Shown in pieces: positions 40,580 to 54,470 of a DNA stretch of 64,000 nt (position 1 is its first letter; each line of letters opens with the position of its first letter). This DNA is from Spirodela intermedia (Eukaryota; Streptophyta; Magnoliopsida; Alismatales; Araceae): assembly GCA_902729315.2 (NCBI GenBank), contig LR746277.1, positions 3,415,001 to 3,479,000 of the forward strand, read 5' to 3'. Under the pieces are notes generated by a model. It saw only the letters and a program-made list of their open reading frames with translations, was not told the DNA's origin and searched no databases. The position numbers and the translations under genes are program-made.

Positions 40580-42762
40580 CTGCCCCATTTCCACCCCCCC
40601 CACCCACCCCCTTCCTCTGCCGCCTCCACCACCCACGCCTCCCCTCCTGCCTCCCTCTCCCCTCTCTCTCTCTCTCTCTCTCTCGCGCTCCCTTGCCCTT
40701 TCTCCGAAACCTTGGCAACCACAATTCCAAGAATTCCACAAACGTAAAACGAGCCCCTAAAAATATTAATTATTTTATTCAACCCTCAATAAAGGAATAT
40801 TTGCGTTTACAGACTTTCTCGGCTAAGAAAGTTACCCTCGTGGTTGGGTCGTTGATGAGGTCCTAAAACAGGATTAATGGTCCTAATGGATACGAATACA
40901 CCCCGAGGGCACGTATAAATTAATATTATATATATATATTTATATATATGACTTCAATAACTTTGAGTAATCAAGTAATTAATGTACTATGATTAATTGA
41001 GGTTAAATAAAACCATTATACATTAGTTATGAAGTAGTTAATTTGTCTACATCATGCTTACCACCCCCTTCTTCACTACCGTGATAAAGGAGTCAACAGT
41101 CTACCCACATAAGACCATATGATTATGGGTCTAATTCTATTTGACTTAATGGACTCAAATTTAAGGCCCAAATCGGGTAAAATCGGAGGCAACTTATGGG
41201 CCCAGTTAGGCAATCGAACCCCATTGCATTAAAATAATGCATTAATTGTAAAATATAAATATTATACACATTTATCCCGCTAGAATTAATGAGCAACAGT
41301 AACTCATCAGAAATTAATTATTATGATAATATCCTAACTACCGACAAGGGGACAATCGGACCAGATCAGAAAAGACGTATAATTGAGCTAATTGGGCTAT
41401 ATGAGCTTCGGCCCAGTTAAGGCTTGTCTCTCTTTCAATCCGGGCTGATAGTTCTTTTCCGGGGTCGGGTCGAGCGTGTCAAGGCCCGGGCAGGCCCGGG
41501 CCGTTTCCTACCCCAATTGCGGCGCAAGGATAGAGGATGGCGGGTGGTTGGTGGGGAGGGTGACGAGTTTGCAGAAAAACCCACTAAAATGATATCAATT
41601 ATGCCGTATAGCAGCTTGATCGGGTCAATTTCCAACGGCCACTTGAGGCCCACTTGTGGCCCACTTGTGAGGGAGTTGACTGGGCCATTCTGCGCACGTG
41701 CGTCCGTACTCTTGGCATCTATGATCCACAACGCCACATAATAATTTCGGAATTAAAATAACTACGATTATTAAAGTGGACCAAATGCACGTTTAGTTTA
41801 CTGATTAATGACGTCATCACCATAAAAATCATGCTCAAAAATAGTTTTATATTAAAGTTTGTATTATTATATTATTTGGGATGTTATTTTTGGTCAATAG
41901 TTGACCACATGGGGGGCGGGCGGAGAACCGGTCGTTACAGTCAGGCCTGAGAGTACCTGGGACCGAAGGAAAATGTGGTGAGACACGTCAATGTGGGGGT
42001 ATTAGTGTCTTTTTCTCTCATTGTCTTAAATCCTTCCTGTGAGAGTGTGGCAGATGATTTAACCCATTAAGCGAGTCACAACCGTGGATTCACTATCATG
42101 GGGCCAGGATCATGACAGATGAGCAGGGAGTGGGACCCAGCGGCGTCAATATCCTCTTCCGTGGATTGCTGCCGCGCTGAGAACAAAGGAGAGAAGGAAA
42201 GTTGCCCTATCCTGTGAAGACCCAGCCCTCGGAGCTCTCCAGGAAGAAGAGCTTGTGCAGCCGTGGATTCCTTGCTAGGGACAGAGAGAGAGAGGGTAGG
42301 AGAGAGAAGGGGGGCTTTTTTTTACTGTGCCCTCCGTTAAATTCTCAAATGGGAGGCAAAAATGGGTGTTGTTGTTGCTGGGTGACATGGAGAGGACCGT
42401 CTTGGAGAACCCGTCTCCCTTGGAGGATTGAGACCACGTTCCTCGGCCGGAAATCCTTTTCCGGCGGCTGCGGCTTGCGTGAAATGTCCTGCTTTTGATG
42501 AGACCTTGTTCGCCGTCCTCATCCCCCCGATCACCTGATTATCCTTCCCATTCGGCGGCCGAGCAAGCATCAGAGAAGACCCATTCCCTCTCATCCATAT
42601 ATCCTATCGGCCTCCACCCTAGGATTCTCCTCCTTCCTGGAACTAGGGAGAGCTGCTGTTCAGACCGTAGCTCATTTCGTCCATAGATAGATTGATACAT
42701 AGAGAATAACACAGAGAGAAGGAAGGGGAGAGAGAGAGAGAGAGAGAGAGAATTACAGGAGG
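40580..42762. other. Divergent promoter region, PPX and TBC gene
   Basis: The PPX side is pyrimidine-rich with (CT)n at about 40661-40684. From 40900 to 41400 the DNA is AT-rich with a (TA)n stretch near 40925-40950. At 41480-41505 there are repeated GGCCCGGG-type palindromes. CACGTG (41695-41700) and TGACGTCA (41809-41816), both bZIP-type palindromes, lie about 1 kb before the TBC start. A (GA)n run at about 42729-42752 ends 10 bases before the TBC ATG. Confidence 0.55.
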
Positions 42763-44184
42763 ATGTTCGGAACCCAGGCACAGAGTAGGGAGGTCTCCCA
42801 TGGGTTCAGCTTTCACGTACGGTACCGAAGTCCCGCCACCACCAACAGCGGCGGCGGCGGTAGCGGGAATCCTAGCGCGGCTTCCACCGCCGGCAAGGCC
42901 ATCGCCGGGAAGATGCCCAGCTTCTCTGTGAAATTTCAGGACCTGTACGGGTTCACGGTGGAGGGCAACGTCGACGACGTCAATGTCCTGAACGAGGTGA
43001 GGGAGAGGGTGAGGCAGCAAGGAAGGGTGTGGTGGGCCTTGGAAGCGAGCAAAGGCGCCAATTGGTACCTGCAGCCGCAGATTTCATCGTTGACCCAAGG
43101 CATCTCCGTGGGCTCCCTCAAGTTCTCCGTCTTGGCGAACACCATCTCCCTCCGCAAGCTCATCAGGAAGGGCATTCCGCCGGCGTTGAGGCCGAAGGTG
43201 TGGCTCTCCGTTTCCGGCGCCGCGAAGAAGAGGTCCACCGTCCCGGAGAGTTACTACGATGATCTCATTCAAGCCATCGACGGCAAGGTCACGCCGGCCA
43301 CGCTTCAGATCGATCATGTGAGCCCACCCTTCTAGTGGTCTGTTTTTCTCCGCTCATATCCGTGAGAGTCTTGCTTTCTTTGATGAATCCCCCAGAACAT
43401 GCACCGAAACTTCCAATCTGGGATATATAAATTTAATGTCTTCGAATGCTTCCATTCGATCCAATTTCCTCAATTTATTGTTTTTTGATGAAATAATGGA
43501 CAAGAAATGGGGAAAAAGGCATCATTTCTGAAGAACACAGCTTCAACCCTCCTCCGGTTCATCCATTGACCTGACGAAATCTCCCTTTCAGGATCTCCCT
43601 CGCACCTTCCCGAGCCACCCTTGGTTGGACACGCCCGACGGTCAGGCATCCCTGCGCCGAGTCCTGGTCGGGTATTCCTTCCGCGACTCTGATGTCGGAT
43701 ATTGCCAGGTGAGTATTAATTAATTAATAATCCTCCTCCCTCAGAAAAAAAATGAGAATTAAAATAAATGTGAGTTGAAATATCGATTTTTTTTTGTTTG
43801 TTTTTGTTTGCAGGGTTTAAATTATGTGGCCGCGCTGCTGTTGCTGGTCCTGAAGACGGAGGAAGATGCTTTCTGGATGCTTGCTGTTCTCTTGGAGGAT
43901 GTCTTGGTGAACGACTGCTACACAGATAACCTGTCCGGTTGCCATGTGGAGCAGAGGGTCTTCAAGGATTTGCTGGCTAAGAAATGCCCAAGGTTCGGCC
44001 GCCTCTGCTCTCCCTTCTTCTTCTCTCTCTTCCGAGATAGGTTATCTGTAATCAGATTGGTTGGACAAATTCTCAGGATCTCTGCCCATTTGGATGCCAT
44101 CAACTTTGATGTCTCTTTAGTGACGACAGAATGGTTTCTTTGTCTTTTCTCCAAGAGCTTGCCTTCAGAGGTCAGAACTCACCA

Positions 44185-44219
<35 letters not shown>

Positions 44220-45296
44220 ATACATATATATGCATATATATATATATCAATGTGCATATAATATGTATACAAGTACAGTATTTCTGTGAGTTGTGACCCA
44301 TTGCCTGAATTTTATCTGCGTTGACTCGGTTTTTTGTTTAATTTCTGAGTAGACCACCATGCGCGTGTGGGATGTGCTGTTCAATGAGGGGGCAAAGGTT
44401 CTGTTTCATGTAGCGTTGGCTATCTTCAAGGTGGATGGCTGAACCTGCTCCATTCAATTAAGTTTTTTTTTTGTGTGGATATGTTGGAAAATATCAACCT
44501 GGTTTTCACAGAGAATATTCATCCATCTTATTTAAAATAAACTTATATATACACCTGTTTATATATGTATTTTAATTTTTTTTCTGCAGATGAAGGAGGA
44601 GGAAATCTTGAGTGCCCATCACATTGGAGATGTGATTGATGTATTGCAAACGACCACCCATCATCTTTATGATCCTGATGAACTGCTGACGGTAATGAAT
44701 CCGAGCCCCACTTTCTCATGTGATTCCCTACAGGAATTGCCATCTTCATGCTCGGATAACTTGCCCACAATAGGTTCTCTGTGCTAATTTCTTAGAAGAA
44801 AGATGATCCTATATTTAGCATAAAAAAAATTATTCGGGCTTGGTTAGTTAACATCCTAATAATCTCAAACTCTTATTCACTAATTCAGTGCAGATGCGCA
44901 TGACATTTATCAGATTTTTTAGAACACTCCATTTAGAAAGGTGCTTGCTTGGTCTGGATCAATCAATAGGAAGACTTGATGCCATGCTAAATGTATTCTA
45001 CTTTGGGGTATTTATGGTTTTCTACCACATTAAATCAATAGGAAGAGTCTTATAATAATAATAATTATAATAATAATAATATTTATTTATTTATTTTTGG
45101 TTTGTGGTCTGTGGGGATTTAGGGTTTCTTTTTAATTGCTTTCTCTGGAATGATGTTGCAGGTGGCTTTTGATAAGATTGGGTCCATGACGACAAACGCC
45201 ATCACCAAGGAAAGAAAAAAGCAGGAACCGGCAGTGATGGCTGAGCTTGATCAGAGGCTGAGACGACTCAATTCCTTGAACTTAGATGATAAATGA
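42763..45296 (+). CDS. TBC-domain Rab GTPase-activating protein
   Basis: Seven exons: 42763-43317, 43592-43708, 43814-43992, 44077-44170, 44353-44430, 44590-44691 and 45162-45296; 419 residues. The Gly/Ser-rich N-terminus is followed by [12 protein letters not shown] and the TBC domain from about residue 135 ([24 protein letters not shown]) to about 360. Both catalytic fingers are present: the Arg finger in [13 protein letters not shown] (R189) and the Gln finger in YCQGLNY (Q224), so it should be active. It would speed GTP hydrolysis by Rab proteins in membrane traffic. The C-terminus ends in a short charged helix ([19 protein letters not shown]). The intron 44171-44352 contains (CT)n and TA-rich runs directly after its donor. 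Which Rab it serves cannot be told. Confidence 0.95.
44191..44260. repeat. CT then TA microsatellite in TBC-gene intron
   Basis: A (CT)n run and then alternating TA/CA sequence start about 20 bases after the donor at 44171 and fill much of the 182-base intron. Confidence 0.8.
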
Positions 45297-45964
45297 TGGC
45301 CCCAGTTGTCGTTAACGCTCACTTCTCACTTTGCTGAGGAGTCCTGATTTTAGGGGGCCTGAAGACTTTGGTGGAGATGCTGCATTGAGCTTGCATCCCG
45401 ATGAGCTAGACAGGTAGGGATGAATGTGCCCAAAAAAAAGGGTTTCTAGAATCCCATCTGATCCCCCACTCCCCTCCTTTTTTGGGTCTCGTTAGAGTCA
45501 TCTTGTTCATACTGATGATGATGCTTTCAGTTGATGTGGGCATGTACATTCTCATGCGAAGAACTGATGGGGATGGGTTTCAAGGACGATCATTAAAGAT
45601 CAATCATAACCTAATAAGATTTTTTATTCTAGTCTCCGATGATGGCAATTCCTATGAGTTTTTTTTTTATATATAAACTTTTACAACTGATTTTCTTGAA
45701 TCTATCTTCTTATGCCTGAGACATCAATGCCACTAGAACCTTCCCCCCTCCAATGATCATGGCGTGAAGGAAAAATAAAATAATGAAGCCAAATATATTA
45801 TGGATAGCAACAGAAAAAGGCATGCCAAGAGATAATGAATACATGTTATTTTCGTTTTTTTCTTTTCCTGTGCTTTGATTTTCTATCTTCTCACATCCCA
45901 TTGGAGGCCTTTCCATTTTCAATAAAGTCCTCAGAGGCGGAGGTAGTACCATCAACGGGCAAGC
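45297..45964. other. Convergent 3' region, TBC gene and fimbrin
   Basis: Both genes end here. The sequence is AT-rich and carries no further coding signal; 3' UTRs probably occupy most of it. Confidence 0.6.
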
Positions 45965-48900
45965 TCAGAGCCCCCCGTCTCGATTTGAAGCGGGTTTCTC
46001 TGTGGCTGCCTGCTCAGTGGTGGGCTCAGACTCCTTGGAAGGCTGCTGCTGCAGGCTCCAGTACATGATGCTGGCTGTGAGGGTGAGAATCATCTTCTGG
46101 TTTACCTGCCATGGCAAGAAACCAGTCAAGAAGTATTGTTGGAATTTGATACCAGAAAGACCAGCAACCTCGAGATCAAGCTAAAAAAGAACTTACTAAA
46201 GAGGGAGATTGCCATGAATGCAATGCCGATTGGCTACGGTTGGAGTGGGCTCATCTTTATGGGCGTAGATTTATTTCTATAATAACTATTATAAGATTAT
46301 TCTTGACATTCCCATTCATGGGCATGCAGCCAACATAAAAGGGAATTGTTCAGTCCAAGATTATCTGTTCTACTACCATGCTGAAGATATCGGACCATCC
46401 ATCCTAATGAAACCCCACTGCGGATGACTGGACTAGGCCTATCCATGCAAACCATAGGCTGTTCTGTTTTCAAGAAAGAGGGTTTCATTGCACGACCAAA
46501 TTCGAAAAAAAAGAAAGAAAAGATTGATCAGGTGTTTATCTGGTCCGATTGGGCCTATTGAGATCTCTACCCATAAAAGCTAATAAAATGAACGACATGA
46601 GAGGATTTCCTAAAAGGAACTGCATAGGAGACTGAAGTGGATGGTTAAATCAATAATTATTCATCATCTGGAGCAGGCTGCAGGCTATTACCTCCATGAT
46701 ATCTTCAGGCAACAAGAAAACAGAACAACCAAGCTTCCGCGCCACACTGATGATATACGTAGCATTCAACCTCTTTTCCTCCTCTGCATCGGCATCATGC
46801 AAACAAAGAGGCAGTCAGTATGGAACGAAGGTATCAGGAGAAGTAACAAAGTTCCGCCATTTTTAATAAAACTCAAGTCCCAATAATAGCTCTTTCTTTT
46901 ACCCTTTTCAATGAGAATCCGAAGTGAAGATGATAGACAGTGACTCCCGGGATGAGAGAAATTGGAAAAGAAAAAACAATTTATAACGAGTGTGAGAAAA
47001 TATACCAGTTTCACCCTTTGTGACGACTTTCCAGTTGACCACTCTCTGTTCCACAGAACTGAGCAGCTCTAGGAAGAAAATCCCGTTTGACAGGCTCTTA
47101 TCCTGAAGAGTGAAAATTTAGGAAACAAAATATGTTTTCTAAGAAAACAACCAACTTCGGAACTTTCATCCGAAGATCCTACTCAAGGAAAGGATTGCAT
47201 TTTTCTTTTTACCTTGAAGCTTTCCATTTGGGAGGCTCTTCCAGAATCCTTTACTTTATTATTTGCCCAGTTTAAAATATCAACATCGGTCATCTCCTTG
47301 CCTTGAGAGTGATATCTCAAGTTCTTAAGCAGTTGAAGTATATTGAACCTCATCAATTGCCAGAGATAAGCTGAAAGAGAGCCCAGTTGATATTAATTGG
47401 CACAGAGCTCGGGAGAATTTTTAAACAACTCTGCCAAAAATCTGCCTCTATAAACCATAAACACATGTTTATAAAAATCTAAAAATCTAAGGTATTCGGC
47501 AATTCATAAAGAGATTTATCAGCTAAAGTCATCATAAGAAATTATGAAAACTGAAGCTGAAAGATGAATGAACCACGAGAACCGGAGGAATGCCTACCCA
47601 GTATAAGCTTTTTGTTCCCCTGCACAATATCATTCCCAGCAACATTGACGAGAGAAAATTTCAAATCTTTTCCAATTCGCACGACTTGGTTGCAGTTTTC
47701 GACCTTCCTAAACGGCATCTTAATTGGAGGCTTTGAGGCCTGCTTCCAATGAACTGAGCCAGGAGAAATTTTGTCCAACACCTCCAGAAGTACCCATCTG
47801 AAGACAAAAGATGCCGTTCAGTAGAGCCCGCAGAGGCTTCCAAGCAATAAAGGATTAAGCACACTTACCCATTCCTGACATCGTCAAACAAATTGTTAAC
47901 ATATGTATCAATTCCAAGACTATTGATCCACAGCCGGAAAGCTCTCTCCTCTCTAGATACCTGAATTTCATCAGGCATCATCTCTGTAAGGGAGATCTTC
48001 TTGCATTCCGTTGATAGACCATTCCTAGAAAAATTAACTACTGATTAGTATCTGACCAAGTAACTGGCCAAGTGTTGACGACAGTTCATTGCCATTGTTG
48101 AGAGAATACAAGAAAAATACTCGCTTCAAAAACCAATAACTAGTAAGCGTGAAGACCAAGGTATTCCGAACCAATAAACCAAGTTAACCAGACGTAAATT
48201 TCTCAGGAAAATCCCTAACGTGTGAAGATTATGAGAAAATTTCAGGTGAGGGAGACAAAGCTTCTATGATGTTTGTTGATATTAATCAACAATCGATTCC
48301 ATTGGACCAAAGTGGGAGTATCCATTTTACAAGAGAATAAATGTCGCGATAAATTTTTCTGGTGGGTTCATTAAAATTTGAAGGAAAACTCTAATGGGAT
48401 GCGATTCCATCCTAAACATCCAGCAGTCCATACTTCAAAAAACTTCACATCAGTTTTTATGAGAAATTTCGTCACAATCGTGGTCTGGTAGATCGATTAG
48501 ATCGAAAATTTAGATATATAGTTATTTTCCTTGGCACTAAATTGGCTAACACGACTTTATCTTGATCATTGGCTGTGCCAGGATCCATGGACAGCAGTCA
48601 CTATATGACTTCACTCATACAGAGCAAGTTATTTTACACATAAAGATACTATCCCTTGTTAAGAGAAATCTCAATAAATTTATTGTGTATAGTCTTTGCA
48701 TATCAAGTGATGAATATATATGATCAACCTCTCGATAACACATTTAGCATGCTGAGTAACAAAAAAAAGAAGGAACACTCTCAGCAGCATGAAGCACGGC
48801 TTACAAGGTGTCATTCAATTCGAGCGAAATTAGACTGCAGAGTAAATAATCCAACGCTATGTGTAGCCGAGAATTTAATACATCGGTAATTTCAAATAAA

Positions 48901-51791
48901 ATATAGAACACAGTAGAAGACGAAGCTGTAGCTACCTATGGTGGAATATGTGCGCAACGAATGCAAGATTAAGATTTGGGGATCCCTCGTTAATGTCCTT
49001 CGGAGTTAGGTATCTTTTACAGTCAATCTTCTCTGCATGTTCAAGAACAAGCTTCGCCCTTTCTGTGGGATCTTTGGCCTCTAACGTGGCCGGGCTGCAG
49101 TGCTCAGGAGCGAGAACATTAAGAAGATACGCATAAGCCTCTCCATCCTGCAAGTACCAGCCCTTTTGGAGTCAACTACAACAGTAATACACAGGAAAAA
49201 TAATCCAAAGATTAAGCAAAAATTTAAAGAAAGTTGCAAGGAACATCATTCTTCTATGTAAATATAAGTTCACCAGATTATCCCCTCCGATTTTCGATGC
49301 TTGTGAAATGGAATAACCACAGGGGTACACCGGAGCAATAGCTAAATTTGCTTATGAAAAGAATAAGATTTCACAGGGCGCCCCCATCTTTGAACAGGGC
49401 GCTACCAAATCATCCAACCATAATAACGAGAGATGAGGATTCAAAATCATGAAAATCTGAACGAAAATTAATAACGAGGAACTTGAGTTTCGTTTGAGTA
49501 TTGCGGTTGCATGACGCATGAGATTTCACATCTTTTTTTCATCTTCTTGTTCGGCAATGTTGAGACATTATACTAGAAAAACACAACAGTTTAGCCTGCT
49601 ATCCTTCTTCTATCCCAGCTGTGATGAGCATATGAGCATCACTAACTCAACAGATTCGACTAACTCATGCAGGTAACACAGTTATCACTGTGGCGCGGAT
49701 ACAGAAACTACAAGAACTGGCGAAAAGGCCTTCCAGATAAGTGACATTTGAGTCCAAAAGACCCGTGGAGTTCTAGATGAATGCCACAGACATGCGGATA
49801 GAGCATTCTGCCTATCTTGATCTTGATGGGTAAAGCTGTCGTCAATTGTTAGTTATTACCTTCACATCAGAGGAAAAGTTGTTTATAGATTTCTTGTAGC
49901 CTGCTTTCTTGAGATGGAAATTCATCCACTTAAGTAACATTCTTTCTGGTGCCAAACTCATGAGCTCCTCCACATCCTGCACAGTGTAAAATGGAAGCAT
50001 ATGGGAAATCCCTCAGAACCCAAAGATCGAAGCAGAAACCTTCTAATCAGTCAGTGTTTTGACCTTGCTATCATCCACCAATTCGACCAGTTGTGGCATC
50101 TTCTTTAGGTTGAGATCCGCTAACAATTGTATCTGATTGCAGCATCAACAGTAAGAAGTCAAAGTCCTGGAAATTCATCAGCCGGTTTTGAAAATGTAGA
50201 ATGCGCAATAAAAGAAGCGAGAAACATACTACGTTATCAATATATTAAGGTCTGGTCCTAGAGGACCCAAAAATTAATAAGATGGAATTCCATGACTCAC
50301 CTTAATAATTTGAGATATTAACCCAAGCACCAAGTGAGGCTGCAAACGGAGGTCAACGAATAGTCAATACTCTTCTGGCCACATATACTGGAATAAAGAT
50401 TAACAAAAACGGAGAAAATTAACTAGAATGTATTTTTAAAGCCGTTAGTTCCATTAAAAGTAATTTTTTTTTCCTTCAAGAAAAAGGTTTATGCATTTAC
50501 CTACGTGGACACATTAAGCTCTATGACAACAGGAGACCCAAACATCAGACTACAACGTCCTTGGCTAAAGTTAAAACATGGAACAAAGAAAAAAAAAATG
50601 GCAGCAACAGAATAAGAACACATTAGAAGATCAACTATTATAACACAAGAAGCACCAACGACGCAGAGGAAAAAGCTCCACAGAGGATCTTACCCTCCCT
50701 TCAACCAAATCTTGTGTTCCAATGTTGACCACTGTGCAACCAATAGCTTTTGCAGAGTTGAGGCAGAGGGTGTGATTCTCATTTCTCTCCCATGGATTTA
50801 ATATCCGCTTCGTATTAATTGCTCTCTCATCTATTGTCCCCGGAACCGCAACATTAATCAGTTTACTGCATCAAGAAAGCAGCCGGCCTGGTAATCAAGC
50901 TACCTCACACTGAAAACTTAGGAACAATTGAGTAGATGATATACTGAAGGAAAATTCCAATACACAGAGAACTTTTTTTTTTTCCCCTCCATACTTGTTC
51001 TATTTAAGTATGGTTGGATTGAAGGGAACATCTTCTTATTCTGATTCCAAGAAATCGAGATGAACAATGATGAGAGAAAGAGTTACCACAGGAGGACGCC
51101 ATCTTTTGTAATGTTGAACAAGTCATTTGTAGCTGGATCCATTGGTAGATACTTCTTCAGAAATGGGTCTTCCCCGAGATAACTGTTGATATGTGCCACA
51201 TAAGAAGCCTTCTCAGACTCGCTGATGGTGTGCAGAAGTGTAGTTGTGGTAGATTTCAGGAACGCCGAGGAGTTTCTGGCACCCCCCAATCTGGCTGCGG
51301 CCTGTGCTTGCAGATTCAAGTATGCCTGAAAATTCAGAGATTCAATTTCACAAACCGACGCCAGACTTCAATTTTTCCCAAAAAAAGCTCCGAAATTAAT
51401 GTTCATCGGGGACGGTAGATACCCGCAAGAAGGCCTCGAAATCTACATCTTGGCTTTTGTCTGGATGAGATTCTCCTAACATTGTGGAGATCTCGTCTTC
51501 TGTCAGCATCTCATTGAGAGCTTTGATCTTCGCCATGACAGAAGGTAACTCCCCGACCGCGAGATGCCCAGATTCTTTCTTCACGGAGAGGAACTACAGG
51601 ATGATCCCATCCAAGATCAAAAGATTAAGAAGACTAAGGGAGGAAGGCACTGTAATATATTAAGACCGAAACGAGTAGGATATATCGTCTTTTTGGATGC
51701 TCACTTTAGATTTGAGGCTGCGGAGCTCGACCTGCGTGAATTGGGTCTGAAGCCAGGGATCGGAGACGACCACCCCGACAAAGCCCGACAT
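45965..51791 (-). CDS. FIM: Fimbrin (plastin), actin-bundling protein
   Basis: Fourteen exons in transcript order: 51791-51705, 51593-51423, 51325-51087, 50865-50694, 50339-50301, 50132-50064, 49976-49860, 49147-48936, 48024-47869, 47797-47598, 47370-47213, 47102-47006, 46783-46692 and 46105-45965 (TGA); all phases agree; 649 residues. Plant fimbrins cross-link actin filaments into bundles in pollen tubes, root hairs and other cells. The N-terminus ([20 protein letters not shown]) leads into a degenerate EF-hand region, then four calponin-homology domains forming two actin-binding units. Marks include [95 protein letters not shown] and [22 protein letters not shown]. The variable tail after [10 protein letters not shown] is short (about 25 residues, Glu/Thr/Pro-rich). 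The isoform cannot be assigned. Confidence 0.97.
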
Positions 51792-53420
51792 TGTAAAGGC
51801 TCACCTATCTATGAAATTGTGCTTATTCTTAAACCTCGATGGTTCGCCTCACGACGGGAGCATCAAACTGAAATCCCAGATTCAGCACCACGAACTCGGA
51901 ACGCAATCCAGATGCAGCGCCGAGAACCCATGATCAGAATCTCACGCAATCCGAAGAACTCATCGGCTGAAATCTGAGATGACGCGAACAGGAACCACGT
52001 TGGCGTCGATGTTCTCGTTTAAAACGAAAACGAGGAGGAAAGACGGTCCGCTTCTGTGAATGTAGCATCAAGCGAGCAACGATCGCCGCGGGAAATCGAG
52101 TTAGGCCGCCACAGAGGAACCCACGCGGGGAAAAATCAAGGAGAGCCGCAAACCGAGACGATATTCAGTCGCGAGCTTTTCCTCATTCCGGCATCTCCTT
52201 CTCGCGGGCCGCTTTATTTTCCTCAGTCCTTCGCTCCTCGAACTGCCCTCCGTTGGCGCCGTCTGTTCCGTTACTCCCCCCGGGTTACGTGTGGGATGGA
52301 GGAGGAGGGCGGTGGCGGGTCAGATGTGGATTTTCTCCGCCGAAAGCCTGAAGAATCGGGGGAAGCAAAGAAGCTAAAAAAAGCAGGAAAGAGATGGAGG
52401 AGTTATATGAAGGAGGATCCCCCATGGGAGAAGAGCGGCTCTTTCTCGGCGGACCAGTGCGAGATCCGGGGGGGACGGCCAGCCCAGAAAAACGCCGTCG
52501 CTTTCATATCTGGGCGGCGATCCCGCCGCCGCTCATCATCACTCGCCAGCCCAGCTCCGCCGGTCGCCGTATCAGATGGAGACCGCCGTCCCTCGGCAAG
52601 GGGTGGCCACTTTCATGGCGGGCACATTCCTCTCCTAAACAGGATGCCTCCATCTCGTACGTCAAATTTACAATTCAACCCACGGAAAACCAACAAGTTT
52701 CGTTTTACCCTATCTTCTAAAAGTATTATTAAGAGGTTCCATAAACTCTGGCCGACGTGGCCGTCCAGCTGTTGCGCCGTGCTGGCACTAACGTAATCTG
52801 GCGGCTCTCTCGGGCCAGGTGGATCAGCACACACCAGTGGGCTCAGGTGGAATCAGAGGACATTAGAATTTATGAGGTTATTTAGATATAGGTCCGCTTA
52901 ATTTTATATATTTAAGAATGAGTCCCTCATCTCTTCACTTAACGCCTAACTCCCATGCTGCTAGTTTTATGTTAACAATATCCTCATAAAATTATATTTT
53001 GTTAGAGAAATACGTTTACTTTTTTAAAATACAAAATTACCCCTCCGTAGTATTAAATTAGGCCTTTTATTTACTCAATTTTTTTCTTATGACGATATGT
53101 TAGCGGTCATTTAGCTAATATCACGTCGTACTTAAGAGAAAACTAATTACTAATTATGTTAATTAAATAATTACGCTAACAAAACTAACATTTTCTAATA
53201 TTTTATATTTGCATTGTATTTTCTATATTGGCCCCGGGAGAGAGAGAGAGGGAGTGGGAAGGAGCCCAACTGTACCTTGCGGACGGTGGGAGGGACGACG
53301 GAGAGAGAGAGAGCACCAACCTTCCTGCGAACGGGGGGAGAGGGACAGCGAAGAAAGAGAGAGAAGAAGAGACGGCCTGGTTGGCACCAACTCCTGCACC
53401 TTACGGAAAGGGAGGGAAGC

Positions 53421-53451
<31 letters not shown>

Positions 53452-53681
53452 CACCAATAAGTCGCAAGTAAACCAACTAGTACGAACTCCTTCGACCAAC
53501 TAGAGAGAGAGAGAGAAAGAAGACGACCACTTTTCGCAGAAAAAGGGTGCTTTTTTGAGCTGGCGAACGCAGGAGTGTCCACCCTCAGCAAAACAATGAA
53601 GACAAATGCCATGCACATAACCAGAGAGAGATAGGGAGCGAGTAAAGCTCGGCCGATCTGAGCAGCAAGCCGCACATTCCC
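51792..53681. other. Fimbrin upstream and FLA downstream region
   Basis: The first kilobase is GC-rich and should contain the fimbrin 5' UTR and promoter. A plus-strand open frame at 52056-52796 (246 codons) is basic and low-complexity with no domain I recognise; it is not called. From 52850 to 53215 the DNA is AT-rich, and 53240-53520 is rich in (GA)n runs, the longest at about 53423-53452. Confidence 0.55.
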
Positions 53682-54470
53682 TCAACACAGGAGCATCAGC
53701 CCCCCTGCAACTCCCAGAACGAGGCGGGTGGCGGCGCCGCCGTGGTTCTGGCGAGGAGAAGAATTTGCACCGGAAGGGGAACCCTTCGGAGACGACAACC
53801 CACTCCCCTCAGAGGGAGCCAGATCGGCGGGATTGCCAGATTCCGGTGACGGCGCCGGCGCCGGCGCCGCCGGCGGAGCCGCCCCGAAGATCGCCTCCGG
53901 CAGGAGAACCCTCTTTACCTGGTACAGCGCCACCGGCGCCGTGGAGAAGATGCTGCTGCTGATCGAAGGGTTCGCCCAGCTGGAGAAAACGCGCACGAGC
54001 CCCGAGCTGTAGGTGAAGTTTAGCGTGTACTGCCCGCCGGCGAAGGTGCTGGTGGGGCCCTCCTGGCTGAGGTTCTTGAACTGCTCCAAGCTGTAGTACT
54101 GCGGAAGGGCGTGGAAGAGGAGGAGGGACCGGAGCTGGCTCTGGGTCAGGTTAGAGAGGGAGGGCTGCTTCAGGGAGGAGAAAGCCTCGTTGGTGGGGAC
54201 GAAGATGGTGATCCCCTGCTCGGTGTTGTTTGCCTGGTTCTGGAAGGTGTCGATGACGTCGGTCTGCTCCAGGTACCGGAGGAAGGTGGTGAACGGCCCC
54301 GCCAGAGCTAGCAGATGGGTGAGGTTCACGTAGCCCGGCGAGGGAGCCGGCGCCGGAGATGGGGATGGAGATGGTGTGGCGGCCTCCTGGGCTGTCGTCG
54401 CAGGGAGGCAGGAGGCCACAGCGAGAAGAAACATGCCGACGGCGATGAGGACGGTGCCGGGTGACGCCAT
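53682..54470 (-). CDS. Fasciclin-like arabinogalactan protein, single FAS1 domain
   Basis: Intronless, 262 residues; the start is the ATG of MASPGTVLIAVG. Order: signal peptide (1 to about 28), first AGP glycomodule (TPSPSPSPAPAPSP), one fasciclin domain (LTHLLALAGPFTTFL; H1-type motif ITIFVPTNEAFSSL; FHALPQYYSLEQF; VYxVxxVLLP-like VALYQVKRVLLPEAIFG), second glycomodule (PPAAPAPAPSPESG), Ser/Gly linker and a hydrophobic end (TRLVLGVAGGLMLLC) expected to be replaced by a GPI anchor. Several NxS/T sites are present in the fasciclin domain. Layout matches the group A FLAs (FLA11/12/7 type), which affect secondary-wall cellulose and stem mechanics; the exact subgroup is not certain. GA-rich repeats lie upstream at about 54585-54617 and 54868-54891. 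Confidence 0.94.
   Translation of the reverse strand: MASPGTVLIAVGMFLLAVASCLPATTAQEAATPSPSPSPAPAPSPGYVNLTHLLALAGPFTTFLRYLEQTDVIDTFQNQANNTEQGITIFVPTNEAFSSLKQPSLSNLTQSQLRSLLLFHALPQYYSLEQFKNLSQEGPTSTFAGGQYTLNFTYSSGLVRVFSSWANPSISSSIFSTAPVALYQVKRVLLPEAIFGAAPPAAPAPAPSPESGNPADLAPSEGSGLSSPKGSPSGANSSPRQNHGGAATRLVLGVAGGLMLLC

Noticed and set aside
46784-46815. Extra fimbrin residues DADAEE before KRLNATYI
   Set aside because: The acceptor at 46784 (gatgcag) gives [14 protein letters not shown], matching known fimbrins and the exon phase; the longer form has no acceptor.
52056-52796. 246-codon plus-strand open frame upstream of fimbrin
   Set aside because: It runs through the GC-rich fimbrin 5' flank, the product is basic and low-complexity, and no domain or splice-linked continuation is visible.
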